In this document: in pieces, positions 15,429-23,987 of the stretch | Numbering within the stretch: the first letter of the stretch is position 1 | Layout: every line of letters begins with the position of its first letter | Source: Methylocystis sp. | GTDB lineage: Bacteria; Pseudomonadota; Alphaproteobacteria; Rhizobiales; Beijerinckiaceae | Assembly: GCA_022843405.1 (NCBI GenBank) | Contig: JALHNQ010000023.1 | Location: forward strand, 1-48,298 | Length of the DNA stretch: 48,298 nucleotides | Reading direction: 5' to 3' | Made by a program: the position numbers and the translations under genes | The notes under the pieces: model-generated | Databases searched by the model: none | Seen by the model: the letters and a program-made list of their open reading frames with translations, nothing else | What the model was told of the DNA's origin: nothing

Positions 15429-16025
15429 ATGAGCAAATCTTCGTTCAACGCCGCCTCGCGTCGCGACCTCATTCGCCTCGCCGCCGCTTCGGCCTGCGCA
15501 TGGGCGGCGCCACGGTCTTTCGCGCGCGCCGCTCAGCGTCCCGAATCCTTTTCGAGCGGCGAAATCGTCGAGAACGGCCACCGCTTTTTCGGCTCGATCT
15601 CCCGCGGGCTCGCCGAGGGCGTCGAACGCGCCTCACGCCAGTGGGGCGCCCCGAACGCCTATATCCTCGGCCAGGAGGCGAGCGGGGCGTTCGTCGGCGG
15701 ACTCCGCTATGGCGAAGGCACGATGTATACGCGCAACGCCGGCCAGCAGCGGGTCTATTGGCAGGGGCCTTCGATCGGGCTCGACGCCGGCGGTGACGGC
15801 GATCGGACGATGATGCTCGTCTATAATCTTCCGTCGGTCGACGCCATTTATCGGCGGTACTCGGGCGCCAATGGCTCGGCCTATCTCGTCGGCGGATTCG
15901 GCTTCACCGCGCTCAACAATGACGAGGTCGTCGTCATGCCCGTGCGCTCCGGGCTCGGCGCGCGGCTTGGCCTCAATCTCGGCTATCTGAAATTCACGCC
16001 GGAATCGACCTGGAACCCGTTCTGA
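15429..16025 (+). CDS. eipA: Envelope integrity protein EipA (DUF1134)
   Basis: A 198-residue periplasmic protein of DUF1134. The N-terminus has a Tat-like export signal (SRRDLIRLAAASACAWAAP). The mature part carries the family pattern: GHRFFGSISRGLAEGVERA, GAPNAYILGQEASGAFVGGLRYGEG, GGDGDRTMMLVYNLPSVDAIY, and the end LGYLKFTPESTWNPF. In Brucella, EipA is a small beta-barrel-like envelope protein needed for envelope integrity and virulence and directly activated by CtrA. A GGAG sequence lies at good distance before the ATG. It follows cysQ and overlaps the end of a convergent cysteine-rich gene. Confidence 0.9.
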   Translation: MSKSSFNAASRRDLIRLAAASACAWAAPRSFARAAQRPESFSSGEIVENGHRFFGSISRGLAEGVERASRQWGAPNAYILGQEASGAFVGGLRYGEGTMYTRNAGQQRVYWQGPSIGLDAGGDGDRTMMLVYNLPSVDAIYRRYSGANGSAYLVGGFGFTALNNDEVVVMPVRSGLGARLGLNLGYLKFTPESTWNPF

Positions 16026-16404
16026 GTCGATCGGGAGACGGCTCCAGCGGCTCTCTCGCGACGAAGCCGCAAATCCCGCAGGCCTCGTCGCCGCGCTGCC
16101 GGCGCCAGCGGCAGTCCTGACGAATGCCGCAGTCGTAAGCCGCGCTCGGTCTGACCGGCGCGCGCGCCTCCGCCAGCAGCTGCGCGATTCGGCCGAGCAG
16201 CTCGCATCCCTCGCCGCGCCAATGCGCGCAGTCGCTCTCGACGCAAGCTGGCGCGAATCGCATACGTGCAGCCGTGGCGTCCTGCTTCTGCGCTGCCGCC
16301 AGAAGGCCTTCATCAGCGACAAAAGTCGTCGCGAAGACTCCTGCGCTCGAGCGGACGCCGCCGGCGGCTAGCGCGGGAACGCTGGGACAGCGTAAGGCGC
16401 TCAT
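15994..16404 (-). CDS. Cysteine-rich hypothetical protein
   Basis: A 136-residue protein I do not recognise as a named family. It has seven cysteines in the second half: C54, C59 and C67 within ACVESDCAHWRGEGC, then C92 and C98 in DCGIRQDCRW, and C109/C112 in ACGICGF. The spacing with conserved-looking Trp and Gly residues suggests zinc or iron-sulfur binding, or disulfides. Nothing like a signal peptide is clear. It runs convergent to eipA and overlaps its last 32 bases. It could be a small redox or metal protein; a spurious frame is possible because high-GC DNA is rich in long open frames, but regular cysteine spacing argues against that. Confidence 0.55.
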   Translation of the reverse strand: MSALRCPSVPALAAGGVRSSAGVFATTFVADEGLLAAAQKQDATAARMRFAPACVESDCAHWRGEGCELLGRIAQLLAEARAPVRPSAAYDCGIRQDCRWRRQRGDEACGICGFVAREPLEPSPDRLRTGSRSIPA

Positions 16405-16702
16405 CGACTAAGACGCGCGAATCGCGGCGCGATGCGCGCGCACCCGCCGCTGAAAAAATGTCGGGCGGATAAAGTCATGGGGCGTCTCTCCTATTCGTCC
16501 GCGAGCGGCGCGACTTCTGCGCGTTCTGCCGCGCTCTGGCGGAGAAGTCCTCATCCATACAGAGGAAGCCGCAATCCGCACGGCGGACCTATCTCGCGGC
16601 GATGGATGGCGCGAGTCGCCCGGCGCGTTTTGCGTTCAGCGTCATTACGTGGCAAAATCAACAGCGCCGTCCGCATTGAGACGGATCAAGGATTGCTGCG
16701 TC

Positions 16703-17749
16703 TTGATCGAACAAGCGATGTATTTTGCGCTCGGCTTTCTCGTCGCCGGGCTTTTCGCCTTGATGTTCCTGCCCGCTTTCTGGCGGCGCGCGCTTCGGCT
16801 GTCGATGCGGCGGCTGCAGATGCTTGCGCCGATGACGATGGAGGAGGTCTTCGCCGAGCGCGATCTGCTGCGGGCCGAATTCGCCGTCCGAGAGCGGCGA
16901 TTCGAACAGTCGATGGAGGCGGTTCAGACCTCGCGCGCGGAGGATCTAGCGACGATCGGCCGTCACGTCGCGCGAATCAACGATCTCGAAACGCAGCTGA
17001 AGCGAGCCGCAGCCGACAATCGCGACATGAACCTTCGCGTCGGCGAAGCGCAAAAGGCGTTGGCGGAGCGCACCGGCCTTCTGCACGCCACAGAGCAGGC
17101 GCTGCAGGAGATGACCGACCGCGCCGAAGCTCGTGTCGCGCAGATGCGCCTGATTCGATCGGAGACGGCGCAGCTCAATGAAGAGGCCGGCGAGCAGCTG
17201 GAAGGACTCGTCGCCGCCTATGAGGCGCGCGTCGCGGCGCTGCACCAGCACAATGCCGATTTGCAAGGCGTGCTGGAGAATTTGCGCGAGGAACAGGCGC
17301 GGTCCGGCCTGCCGGACGCGCGGGCGACCGAACTCGAACATCAGCTCACGCATATTTCGGGCGAGCTCGCGGCGACCCGCACGCTCGGCGAGACGCTTTC
17401 CTCCGAACTCGATGTGGCGCGGGCGAAGCTCAAAGACGCCGAGCAGCGGCAAAAAAGCGAAGCTGAACAATGGGAAGGCGCACTGCGCGTCGCCCGCGCC
17501 GAGGCGAGCGACGCCGCTGGCAAGCTCGAATCGGCGCGCGCCGACAACGCCATGTTGCAAGGCGCGGTGGAAGCGTTGCGCGCCGACCGGGCCAATCTGC
17601 GTCGCGCCGCCACCGGCGGGGCCAAGGGACTTTCCGTCGTTCCCGTCGCGGCGAGCGACGCCGAAATCGCAACCCTACGGGAAGCGATTGTTGAATTCGG
17701 CGACCGGGTGGTCGAGCAGGATTTTCAGGCGCCGGCCAAGCGCGCCTGA
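16703..17749 (+). CDS. Membrane-anchored coiled-coil protein (TTG start)
   Basis: A 348-residue protein with one N-terminal membrane helix (MYFALGFLVAGLFALMFLPAFW) then MRRLQMLAPMTMEEVFAERDLLRAEFAVRERR, and a long alpha-helical coiled coil (ERDLLRAEF...LETQLKRAAADN...LEHQLTHISGEL...) up to about residue 310. Similar proteins are common and uncharacterised in Rhizobiales and I recall their N-terminus as (M)IEQALYFALGFL, which fits a TTG start at 16703 with AAGGA before it. A GTG at 16649 and the ATG at 16718 are alternatives. Function unknown; topology suggests a structural or scaffold role at the inner membrane. The preceding 298 bases (16405-16702) show nothing else. Confidence 0.7.
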   Translation: MIEQAMYFALGFLVAGLFALMFLPAFWRRALRLSMRRLQMLAPMTMEEVFAERDLLRAEFAVRERRFEQSMEAVQTSRAEDLATIGRHVARINDLETQLKRAAADNRDMNLRVGEAQKALAERTGLLHATEQALQEMTDRAEARVAQMRLIRSETAQLNEEAGEQLEGLVAAYEARVAALHQHNADLQGVLENLREEQARSGLPDARATELEHQLTHISGELAATRTLGETLSSELDVARAKLKDAEQRQKSEAEQWEGALRVARAEASDAAGKLESARADNAMLQGAVEALRADRANLRRAATGGAKGLSVVPVAASDAEIATLREAIVEFGDRVVEQDFQAPAKRA

Positions 17750-17871
17750 GCGCCGCCCTACTCTGTCCCCAAGACTTTCGCTAGAAAGCGAAATTCGTTT
17801 CGCGCGCTGTTGACCGGCGGCGCGCGCTTTGGAACAAGTTGCGCCTTCGTCCGTCTCACGCGAGGCCGCCC

Positions 17872-18153
17872 GTGCTGTTCGTCGCCCTTTGCCTGGATAA
17901 GCCCGACAATGTCGACCTGCGCCTGTCGACGCGGACCGCGCATCTCGCTTTCCTCGAAAAGCATGCGGCGCGGGTGAAGCTCGGCGGCCCCTTTCTCGAC
18001 GGCGAAACGCCTGTCGGCTCGCTGCTTATTCTCGACTGCGAAGATGAGGCGGCGGCGCGCGCGCTGCTTGGCGAGGACCCTTACGCCCTCGCCGGTCTCT
18101 TCGCCTCGGTGGAATTAAAACCCTGGAAACGCGTGGTGGGAGCGCAGCTCTGA
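17872..18153 (+). CDS. YCII-like domain protein (GTG start)
   Basis: A 93-residue protein of the YCII superfamily, a small dimeric ferredoxin-like fold with a presumed catalytic His-Asp pair. The family core is seen as LFVALCLDKPDNVDLRLSTRTAHLAFLEKHAARVKLGGPFLDGETPVGSLLILDCEDEAAARALLGEDPYALAGLF in blocks: CLDKP, HLAFLEKH, GGP, GSLLILD and DPYALAGLF. The start is GTG 17872 with GAGG seven bases before it, giving the normal (M)LFVALC N-terminus; an upstream ATG at 17839 adds unmatched residues. It overlaps the EVE gene by TGATG, so the two are cotranslated. The substrate is unknown. Confidence 0.86.
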   Translation: MLFVALCLDKPDNVDLRLSTRTAHLAFLEKHAARVKLGGPFLDGETPVGSLLILDCEDEAAARALLGEDPYALAGLFASVELKPWKRVVGAQL

Positions 18154-18572
18154 TGGCGCATTGGCTGCTAAAGAGCGAGCCGTCGAGCTGGTCCTGGGAT
18201 CAGCAGGTCGCGGCGGGCGCCAAGGGCACCTTCTGGAACGGCGTGCGCAACCACTCCGCCAAACTCAATCTGATGGCGATGAAGAAGGGCGAGCGCGGCT
18301 TCTTCTATCATTCGAACGAGGACAAGGCGGTCGTCGGAATCGTCGAGATCATAAAGACCTATTATCCGGACCACACCGACGAGACCGGCAAATTCGGTAT
18401 GGTCGACGTGAGGGCGATCAAGGCTCTGAAAAAGCCGGTGACGCTCGCCGAAATCAAGTCCGAGCCGCGCCTCAAGGACATGGTTCTCGTCAACAACTCC
18501 CGCCTCTCCGTGCAGCCGGTGACCGACGAAGAATGGCGGGTCGTGCTGGAGATGGCCGGCGAGACGGCGTAG
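18153..18572 (+). CDS. EVE domain protein
   Basis: A 139-residue EVE domain protein (thymocyte-nuclear-protein-1 family), a PUA-like fold that binds modified cytosine or other bases in DNA or RNA. Signature blocks are HWLLKSEPSSWSWDQ at the start, GTFWNGVRNHSAKLNLMAMKKGERGFFYHSNEDKAVVGIVEI (in parts WNGVRNHSAK and FFYHSNE) and the end VQPVTDEEWRVVLEM. Length matches the bacterial family. ATG 18153 overlaps the YCII stop (TGATG). This YCII-EVE pair recurs in alphaproteobacteria, suggesting linked function, not known in detail. Confidence 0.93.
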   Translation: MAHWLLKSEPSSWSWDQQVAAGAKGTFWNGVRNHSAKLNLMAMKKGERGFFYHSNEDKAVVGIVEIIKTYYPDHTDETGKFGMVDVRAIKALKKPVTLAEIKSEPRLKDMVLVNNSRLSVQPVTDEEWRVVLEMAGETA

Positions 18573-18608
18573 GGCGAGAAGCTGTCGGCACGCCCATCTG
18601 TTGCAAAT

Positions 18609-18637
18609 TTGGCACATCGATCGGGAAACGGCATAAA
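18609..18637 (+). promoter_or_regulatory. Sigma-70-like promoter for the outer-membrane gene
   Basis: TTGGCA (18609-18614) and CATAAA (18632-18637) are 17 bases apart. A start near 18644 would leave a leader of about 95 bases before the ATG at 18740. The match is fair, not perfect. Confidence 0.4.
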
Positions 18638-18739
18638 CGCTCCGTTTCAATGTTAGGTTCGGATTGCGAAAAGCCTTTCGCCTTGCTCAGTTGCGCTCAG
18701 ACTTCTTGAGTCGTTCGCAGCGGCGAGGACAAAGCGGTG

Positions 18740-19642
18740 ATGAATAAATTCTTCGCGGGCGCGATCATGACATTGGCGCTCGCAGCCGGATCGGCGCACG
18801 CCGCGGATCTGCCGTCCCACAAGGCGCCGCCGGCCTATGTTCCGCCGCCGCCGCTGTGGACCGGAGTCCATGTCGGATTGAACGCTGGCGGCGCGTGGGC
18901 CGCGAGCAACGTGACCAACTACGCTTCGACGCCCTTCGTCATCAATGGCGCCGACAATGTCCCCTGGGCCGTGGGTGCCGCGATCGCGGGCACGGGCGTC
19001 CTCTCAACCAATGGCGCCGGCTTCATCGGCGGCGGACAAATCGGCTATGATTGGCAGTTCGCCGGCGGCTTCCTCGCTGGATTGGAGACCGACGTCCAGG
19101 GCCTCGCCGGTTCCAGCGCCAACGCCGGCTCGGTGACGCTAGCGCCGACGCCCTTGGCGGCGCTGGGGCTCAACTTCCTGACGAGCGTTTCGGGCGGCAA
19201 ATCGCTCGATTTTCTCGGCACGGCGCGGGCGCGCCTTGGCTATCTCATCACGCCGACCCTGCTCGCCTATGCGACCGGCGGCCTCGCCTATGGCCAGGCG
19301 ACCTCGACCACGAGCTTCTTCCAGCACGTGCCCAATGACACGCCGGGCTTCCTGCTGCTTGGCGTCAGCCAGGGCCGCTATTCGCAAATGCGCGTCGGCT
19401 GGACCGCGGGCGGCGGGCTGGAATGGCTGTTCTGGCCGCAGTGGAGCGCCAAGGTCGAATATCTCTATTATGATCTTGGCGCCGCCTCCTATCCGGTCGC
19501 GATCACCGGCGATTGGCAGCTGACAAATCTCCTGGCAGCCAACGCTACTCAGGCGCGCGCCCGCTTCGACGGCCATGTCGTCCGCGTCGGCCTGAACTAT
19601 CACTTGAACTGGGGCGTCGCGCCGATCGTCGCGAAATACTGA
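18740..19642 (+). CDS. Outer-membrane beta-barrel protein (Omp25/Omp31-like)
   Basis: A 300-residue outer-membrane protein of the 8-stranded beta-barrel family found in Rhizobiales (Omp25/Omp31, heat-resistant agglutinin-like). A signal peptide ends at AHA-ADLP (about residue 21), followed by the proline-rich lead YVPPPPLWTGVHVGLNAGGAW, characteristic of this family. Repeated alternating hydrophobic strands such as GFIGGGQIGYDWQFAGGFLAGLETD, FLGTARARLGYLITPTLLAYATGGLAYG, and the end ARFDGHVVRVGLNYHLNWG support the barrel; it lacks a final C-terminal Phe but ends AKY, after added residues. GAGGA lies 11 bases before the ATG. A promoter is predicted at 18609-18637 and a hairpin lies downstream. 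Confidence 0.88.
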   Translation: MNKFFAGAIMTLALAAGSAHAADLPSHKAPPAYVPPPPLWTGVHVGLNAGGAWAASNVTNYASTPFVINGADNVPWAVGAAIAGTGVLSTNGAGFIGGGQIGYDWQFAGGFLAGLETDVQGLAGSSANAGSVTLAPTPLAALGLNFLTSVSGGKSLDFLGTARARLGYLITPTLLAYATGGLAYGQATSTTSFFQHVPNDTPGFLLLGVSQGRYSQMRVGWTAGGGLEWLFWPQWSAKVEYLYYDLGAASYPVAITGDWQLTNLLAANATQARARFDGHVVRVGLNYHLNWGVAPIVAKY

Positions 19643-19651
19643 CCTTCGGCC

Positions 19652-19681
19652 AAAAAAACGCCCGGCCAGGTTGGTCGGGCG
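19652..19681. terminator. Hairpin after the outer-membrane gene
   Basis: CGCCCGGCC and GGTCGGGCG (19659-19681) form a 9-bp stem with one G-U pair and a 5-base loop. Seven A residues (19652-19658) precede it, so it is a good terminator in the minus direction and a plausible one for the plus-strand gene. Confidence 0.6.
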
Positions 19682-19898
19682 CAGTGCGAGGGGGGAGGGG
19701 GAGCTCCGTGCGGGCGGAACCCGCCGGGGGAGGAATTGTTCCGGCCGCCGCTCGAAACTCTGCTTGGTAACGCAGCCTTTACAATAACATCCAGCGCATG
19801 AGCCCCGGTCGCTGGGCGCGCATTGTCGCCGCCTCTTGCCCCGCTCCTGCCTCGACTCTCGGGCTCCGAATCCAGGGTAACGAAGCGTCATCTCACCG

Positions 19899-20036
19899 CG
19901 TCATGACCGCGCTTGTCGCGGCCGTCCACGCGAACGACGCGCGGCGAATTTAAAAGGTGAGCCGGACATGCCGCCTCTGTTCGAAGCGTTGCGCGATGTC
20001 CCGGCGTGGATGGCCGGGACAAGCCCGGCCATGACG
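19899..20036. repeat. Paired-hairpin intergenic repeat, copy C
   Basis: A 138-bp element starting CGTCATG and ending CATGACG. The right hairpin (20010-20032, ATGGCCGGG / CCCGGCCAT, loop ACAAG) is the same as in copy A; the left one keeps loop CTTGT but its stem has decayed (one mismatch, one G-U). It fills part of the 485-base gap before the pentapeptide-repeat gene, where no other gene is seen. Confidence 0.8.
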
Positions 20037-20127
20037 GCTGCAAGCAAGCTGAAATTAGCCCGACCTTTGACCTCTTGCCGACAGCGGCGCCTTCGGCGCA
20101 AAATGCGTTTGATTGCGAGTATGGACG

Positions 20128-22428
20128 ATGGCGTCGGACGAATTACGCAAATTGCGATTGCGGCGGGCGAAGGCTCTCACCGAGCGCCATCGATCGAATT
20201 CGAGCGCCAATATCTCTTCCGACGAACTCGCCGCCATAAAGAAAAAGGCGGACGATCTCGACGCCATTCAAAAATCCGTTTCCGACGCCGCGGCGGTCGG
20301 CGCGCCGCTCTGGCTTTCCTATATCTTTCTGCTGTTTTATGTCGCCATCGCCACAAGCGGCGTCACGCATACGCAATTGCTACTCGAAAGCCCGGTCGAT
20401 CTTCCTTTCCTCAACATCAAGCTGCCGCTGAAAGCCTTCTTTATCCTCGCGCCCATTCTCTTTCTTATAGTCCATGCTTACGTGCTCGCGCATTTCGCCA
20501 TGCTGTCGGATAAGGCGAAGGCCTTTCACGACCGCCTCACGGCGAAGGTCACCACAGAGGTCGAAAACGATCATGCGATCCGCGAGGGGCTGCGCCAGCA
20601 ATTGCCGATCAATGTCTTCGTGCAGTTTCTCGCCGGGCCGGCGGATATTCGCGAAAGCGCCTTCGGCGTCATGCTCTGGGTCATCGCCTGGACGACTCTG
20701 GTCGGCGCGCCGGTCGCCGTCCTGCTGCTTCTGCAATTGCAGTTCCTGCCCTATCACGACACGCGCGTGACCTGGCTGCACCGCGTGATTCTTTGCGCCG
20801 ATCTCGCCATCATCTGGTGGCTGTGGATGAAAATCCTCGCCGACCGGGACAGAAGCTGCCCGAAGCATCAAAGCCGCTGGATGAAAGGCTGGGACGATTT
20901 TCTGTGGTTCTTCCGAAAATTCGGCGCTCCGATTGCGACGGCGGTGGTCGTTATATTTTCTATTCTCTTCGCAACATTTCCGAGCGAGTGGGACGAATTG
21001 CCGTTTCGTTGGGCGAAGTGGGCGGAGCCGACCGAAGCGACCGAATTCATATTCGGCAAGGTCGACGCCAAAAATCAGCGTGTTACTGGAAGCTGGCCCG
21101 TCAATACGTTACGGCTGCGCGAATTCGACATATACGCTGCGCTGGGGGTCGAAGGCCCCGAAAAACTTCGATGGAAACCATACAGCTTCAGCCTCAAGCA
21201 TCGTCGTCTCGAACAGGCCGATCTACGGGACGCGCGGCTCGACAACATCGATCTGCGCGGGGCAAGTCTCGACGGCGCACTGCTCGATGGGGCTAAGCTG
21301 CAAAAAGCCGATCTCGACAGGGCTTGGGTGCCGAACGCGTCGCTCTCTGGAACGGAGCTTCAGGGCGCGTCGCTTAATTCGGCTTGGCTTCAGGGCGCGT
21401 CGCTTAATTCGGCGTGGCTTCAGGGCGCGACTTTTAAGAAGGCGCAGCTTCAAGGAGCGACGCTCGACTACGCGCAGCTTCAGGGCGCGACTTTTAAGGA
21501 GGCGCAGCTTCAAGGCGCGTCGCTCGAATACGCGCAGCTTCAGGGCGCGGTTTTCAATGAGGCACAGCTTCAGGGCGCGTCGCTCGTTGTGGCGGAACTC
21601 CAGGGCGCGTCGCTCGATGGAGCCCATCTTCAGGGCGCTTCGTTCCGCTACGCAAACCTCCAGGGCGCCTCACTCCGTTACGCTCAGCTTCAGGGTGCAG
21701 CGCTCCTTAGGGCAGAGCTTCAGGGCGCATTGGTCGGTGAGGCGGAGCTCCAGGGCGCGTCTCTAGAACGTGCCTATCTTTGGCGCACGAATTGGGAGGG
21801 ATTGATCCTTGAGGAAACTAAGCCGATCCGATTAGGACAGGCGAAATGGGAGGCCGTGTATTCTTGGACGGACGTGTCCTATGGCGAATTGCGGAAGATT
21901 ATTGAGACGCTTCCGAAAGGAAGGCTGCGCGATGATGCATTGCTGCGCATCGCGCGCCTTGACTGCAATGCGAAAGAAGACGATCTCGCCCCTTGCGTGG
22001 CGAACGAAGATCCGCCGCCCGCCGTAACACAATGGCGCGAGCTTCTCGAAGCCGCGCAAACCGACGAAGCGACATATGCGAAGGCGCTTGCAGAGCGCCT
22101 GCGTGAGCTGGTTTGCGGTTCCGACGCGAATGCGATCCATATTCTGCGCGGGGTCAGCAAACATCCGCTTTCTCGATCTCGTCTCGCGGCCACAGGCCGC
22201 GAGACGCCGGCGTTGATTGACGATATTCTCGAGGGAAAAGATTGCCCAGTCTCGTCCGTGCTGACCTACGCCGACAGGGCGAGGCTGCAGGATATCAAGA
22301 CCGTGGCTCTGATGAGCAATACGGAGTCGCCCGACGCGGGGAAGCCTCTACTCTTCCCCGCTGTGCCGGCCGAAACACCCACCAAAGGCAAACGCCGCCG
22401 CTCCCCCCGCGTCCTCCCGCCGCCTTGA
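20128..22428 (+). CDS. Membrane-anchored pentapeptide-repeat protein
   Basis: A 766-residue protein in three parts. The N-terminal third holds five hydrophobic helices (for example LWLSYIFLLFYVAIATS, AFFILAPILFLIVHAYVLA, GVMLWVIAWTTLVGAPVAV, VILCADLAIIWWLWM and IATAVVVIFSILFATF). The middle is a pentapeptide-repeat region, which folds as a right-handed quadrilateral beta-helix; residues 411-550 are 14 near-perfect ten-residue units of the type LQGASLxxAQ. The C-terminal part (about 560-766) is a helical, soluble region with a basic, proline-rich tail. I chose ATG 20128 (MASDELRKLRLRRAK); a TTG at 20113 is weaker. The N-terminal topology points to a membrane anchor with the repeat helix outside the membrane plane. 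Function unknown; no gyrase-protection motif is evident. Confidence 0.85.
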   Translation: MASDELRKLRLRRAKALTERHRSNSSANISSDELAAIKKKADDLDAIQKSVSDAAAVGAPLWLSYIFLLFYVAIATSGVTHTQLLLESPVDLPFLNIKLPLKAFFILAPILFLIVHAYVLAHFAMLSDKAKAFHDRLTAKVTTEVENDHAIREGLRQQLPINVFVQFLAGPADIRESAFGVMLWVIAWTTLVGAPVAVLLLLQLQFLPYHDTRVTWLHRVILCADLAIIWWLWMKILADRDRSCPKHQSRWMKGWDDFLWFFRKFGAPIATAVVVIFSILFATFPSEWDELPFRWAKWAEPTEATEFIFGKVDAKNQRVTGSWPVNTLRLREFDIYAALGVEGPEKLRWKPYSFSLKHRRLEQADLRDARLDNIDLRGASLDGALLDGAKLQKADLDRAWVPNASLSGTELQGASLNSAWLQGASLNSAWLQGATFKKAQLQGATLDYAQLQGATFKEAQLQGASLEYAQLQGAVFNEAQLQGASLVVAELQGASLDGAHLQGASFRYANLQGASLRYAQLQGAALLRAELQGALVGEAELQGASLERAYLWRTNWEGLILEETKPIRLGQAKWEAVYSWTDVSYGELRKIIETLPKGRLRDDALLRIARLDCNAKEDDLAPCVANEDPPPAVTQWRELLEAAQTDEATYAKALAERLRELVCGSDANAIHILRGVSKHPLSRSRLAATGRETPALIDDILEGKDCPVSSVLTYADRARLQDIKTVALMSNTESPDAGKPLLFPAVPAETPTKGKRRRSPRVLPPP
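21358..21777 (+). repeat. Coding tandem repeat, 14 x 30 bp
   Basis: Fourteen contiguous 30-bp units, each starting with CT(T/C)CAGGG(C/A/T)GC and encoding LQGA plus six residues. The first two units differ at only one position. Most units end in Gln or Glu codons before the next LQGA. High DNA identity means recent expansion by slippage or unequal exchange. Confidence 0.9.
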
Positions 22429-22505
22429 CGAAACCGTTCCGCCTATGCCCATTGGGCGCGATTTCGACCGCGCCGGCGCGCCATTGCGCCAGGGAGACAT
22501 AGCCC

Positions 22506-23702
22506 ATGAACATCCACGAATATCAGGCCAAGGCCGTTCTGCGCGCATTCGGCGCGCCCGTCGCCGACGGCGTCGCCGTGCTGCGCGCCGAGGACGCCCG
22601 CGCGGCGGCCGAAAAGCTCCCCGGCCCGGTCTATGTGGTGAAGGCGCAGATCCATGCGGGCGGGCGCGGCAAGGGCAAGTTCAAGGAGGCGTCCGCTGGC
22701 GACAAGGGCGGCGTGCGCATCGCCAAATCGATCGACGAGGCCGAGGCCTTCGCCAAAGAGATGCTTGGCGCGACGCTGGTCACGCAGCAGACCGGCGAGG
22801 CCGGCAAGCAGGTCAACCGCCTCTACATCGAGGACGGCGCCGCGATCGACAAGGAATTCTACCTCTCGATGCTGATCGACCGTTCGACCTCGCGCATCGC
22901 CTATGTGGTCTCGACCGAAGGCGGCATGGATATCGAGAAGGTGGCGCATGACACGCCCGAGAAGATCGTGACCTTCTCGGTCGATCCGGCGACCGGGCTG
23001 ATGCCGCATCACGGCCGCCAGGTCGCAGCGGCGCTCGGCCTCACCGGCGATCTCGCCAAACAGGCGGGGGAGCTGACCGAAAAGCTCTATGCCGCCTTTG
23101 TGGCCAAGGACATGGAGCTTCTCGAAATCAATCCGCTGATCGTCACCAAGGACGGGAAGCTGCGCTGCCTCGACGCCAAGGTCAGCTTCGAGAACAACGC
23201 TCTCTATCGCCACCCCGACATGGTCGAGCTGCGCGACAAGAGCGAAGAGGACGAGAAGGAAATCGAGGCGTCGAAATACGACCTCGCCTATATTTCGCTG
23301 CCCGGCAATATCGGCTGCATGGTCAATGGCGCCGGCCTCGCCATGGCGACGATGGACATCATCAAGCTCTATGGCGAGTTTCCGGCGAACTTCCTCGATG
23401 TCGGCGGCGGCGCCACGACAGAGAAGGTCACGGCCGCGTTCAAGATCATCACCGCCGATCCGAACGTGAAGGGCATTCTCGTCAATATCTTCGGCGGCAT
23501 CATGCGCTGCGACACCATCGCCGAAGGCGTGATCGCGGCGGTGAAGGAAGTGGGCCTCAAAGTGCCGCTCGTCGTGCGGCTCGAGGGCACGAACGTCGAT
23601 CTCGGCAAGAAAATCATCAATGAATCGGGCCTCAACGTCATTCCCGCCGACGATCTCGACGACGCCGCGCAAAAAATCGTCGCGGCGATCCGGGGGGCGT
23701 GA
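22506..23702 (+). CDS. sucC: Succinyl-CoA synthetase beta subunit
   Basis: SucC, with SucD, interconverts succinyl-CoA and succinate with substrate-level phosphorylation in the citric acid cycle. The 398-residue protein has the ATP-grasp N-terminal domain ([19 protein letters not shown], then [17 protein letters not shown]) and the C-terminal CoA-ligase domain ([39 protein letters not shown], shown as [11 protein letters not shown] and NFLDVGGGA) with [14 protein letters not shown] at the end. GGGAGA precedes the ATG. sucD, normally next, is absent; a TPR gene follows. A malate-CoA ligase beta subunit (MtkA) is a related alternative, but the sequence reads as SucC to me. Confidence 0.9.
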   Translation: MNIHEYQAKAVLRAFGAPVADGVAVLRAEDARAAAEKLPGPVYVVKAQIHAGGRGKGKFKEASAGDKGGVRIAKSIDEAEAFAKEMLGATLVTQQTGEAGKQVNRLYIEDGAAIDKEFYLSMLIDRSTSRIAYVVSTEGGMDIEKVAHDTPEKIVTFSVDPATGLMPHHGRQVAAALGLTGDLAKQAGELTEKLYAAFVAKDMELLEINPLIVTKDGKLRCLDAKVSFENNALYRHPDMVELRDKSEEDEKEIEASKYDLAYISLPGNIGCMVNGAGLAMATMDIIKLYGEFPANFLDVGGGATTEKVTAAFKIITADPNVKGILVNIFGGIMRCDTIAEGVIAAVKEVGLKVPLVVRLEGTNVDLGKKIINESGLNVIPADDLDDAAQKIVAAIRGA

Positions 23703-23987
23703 GCTTTCCGGCCGAGGCCGCGTGCTCCTGTCGATCACGCGGGCGACGTGTTGACGCCCCCTCCCCGCTTGCGGGGAGAGTCTACGGTGAAGGGACTGGG
23801 GGGGGGGTGTTGCGGCCAGGAATGCCCAAGCGCATTCGACCCGGCCCGATTCTCCCCTCTTTCGCCTTGCGGGACCGGCGCAAAAGGGCCATGTTTGGCG
23901 GCGACTTTAGCCCTTCCCGGCGGCCGCGCCGCGAGCGCAGCCAATTTTTGCGCCTCGCTCGGCCCGCCGCCCTTTAGGAAAGCGCCA

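Noticed and set aside
16432-17181. 249-residue plus-strand frame before and over the coiled-coil gene
   Set aside because: Arg-rich sequence without domains; the coiled-coil frame has a membrane helix and heptads typical of a real protein.
18601-18614. TTGCAAATTTGGCAC, with parts of a sigma-54 promoter
   Set aside because: The -24 and -12 elements are in the wrong order for sigma-54; a sigma-70 reading with 17-base spacing fits better.
21358-21777. Possible CRISPR array, because of regular 30-bp units
   Set aside because: The units are contiguous without unique spacers, stay in frame and encode LQGA repeats inside a long gene, so they are a protein repeat.
22443-23738. 431-residue open frame on the minus strand opposite sucC
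   Set aside because: It is the antisense shadow of sucC in GC-rich DNA; the plus-strand protein is a full match to SucC.
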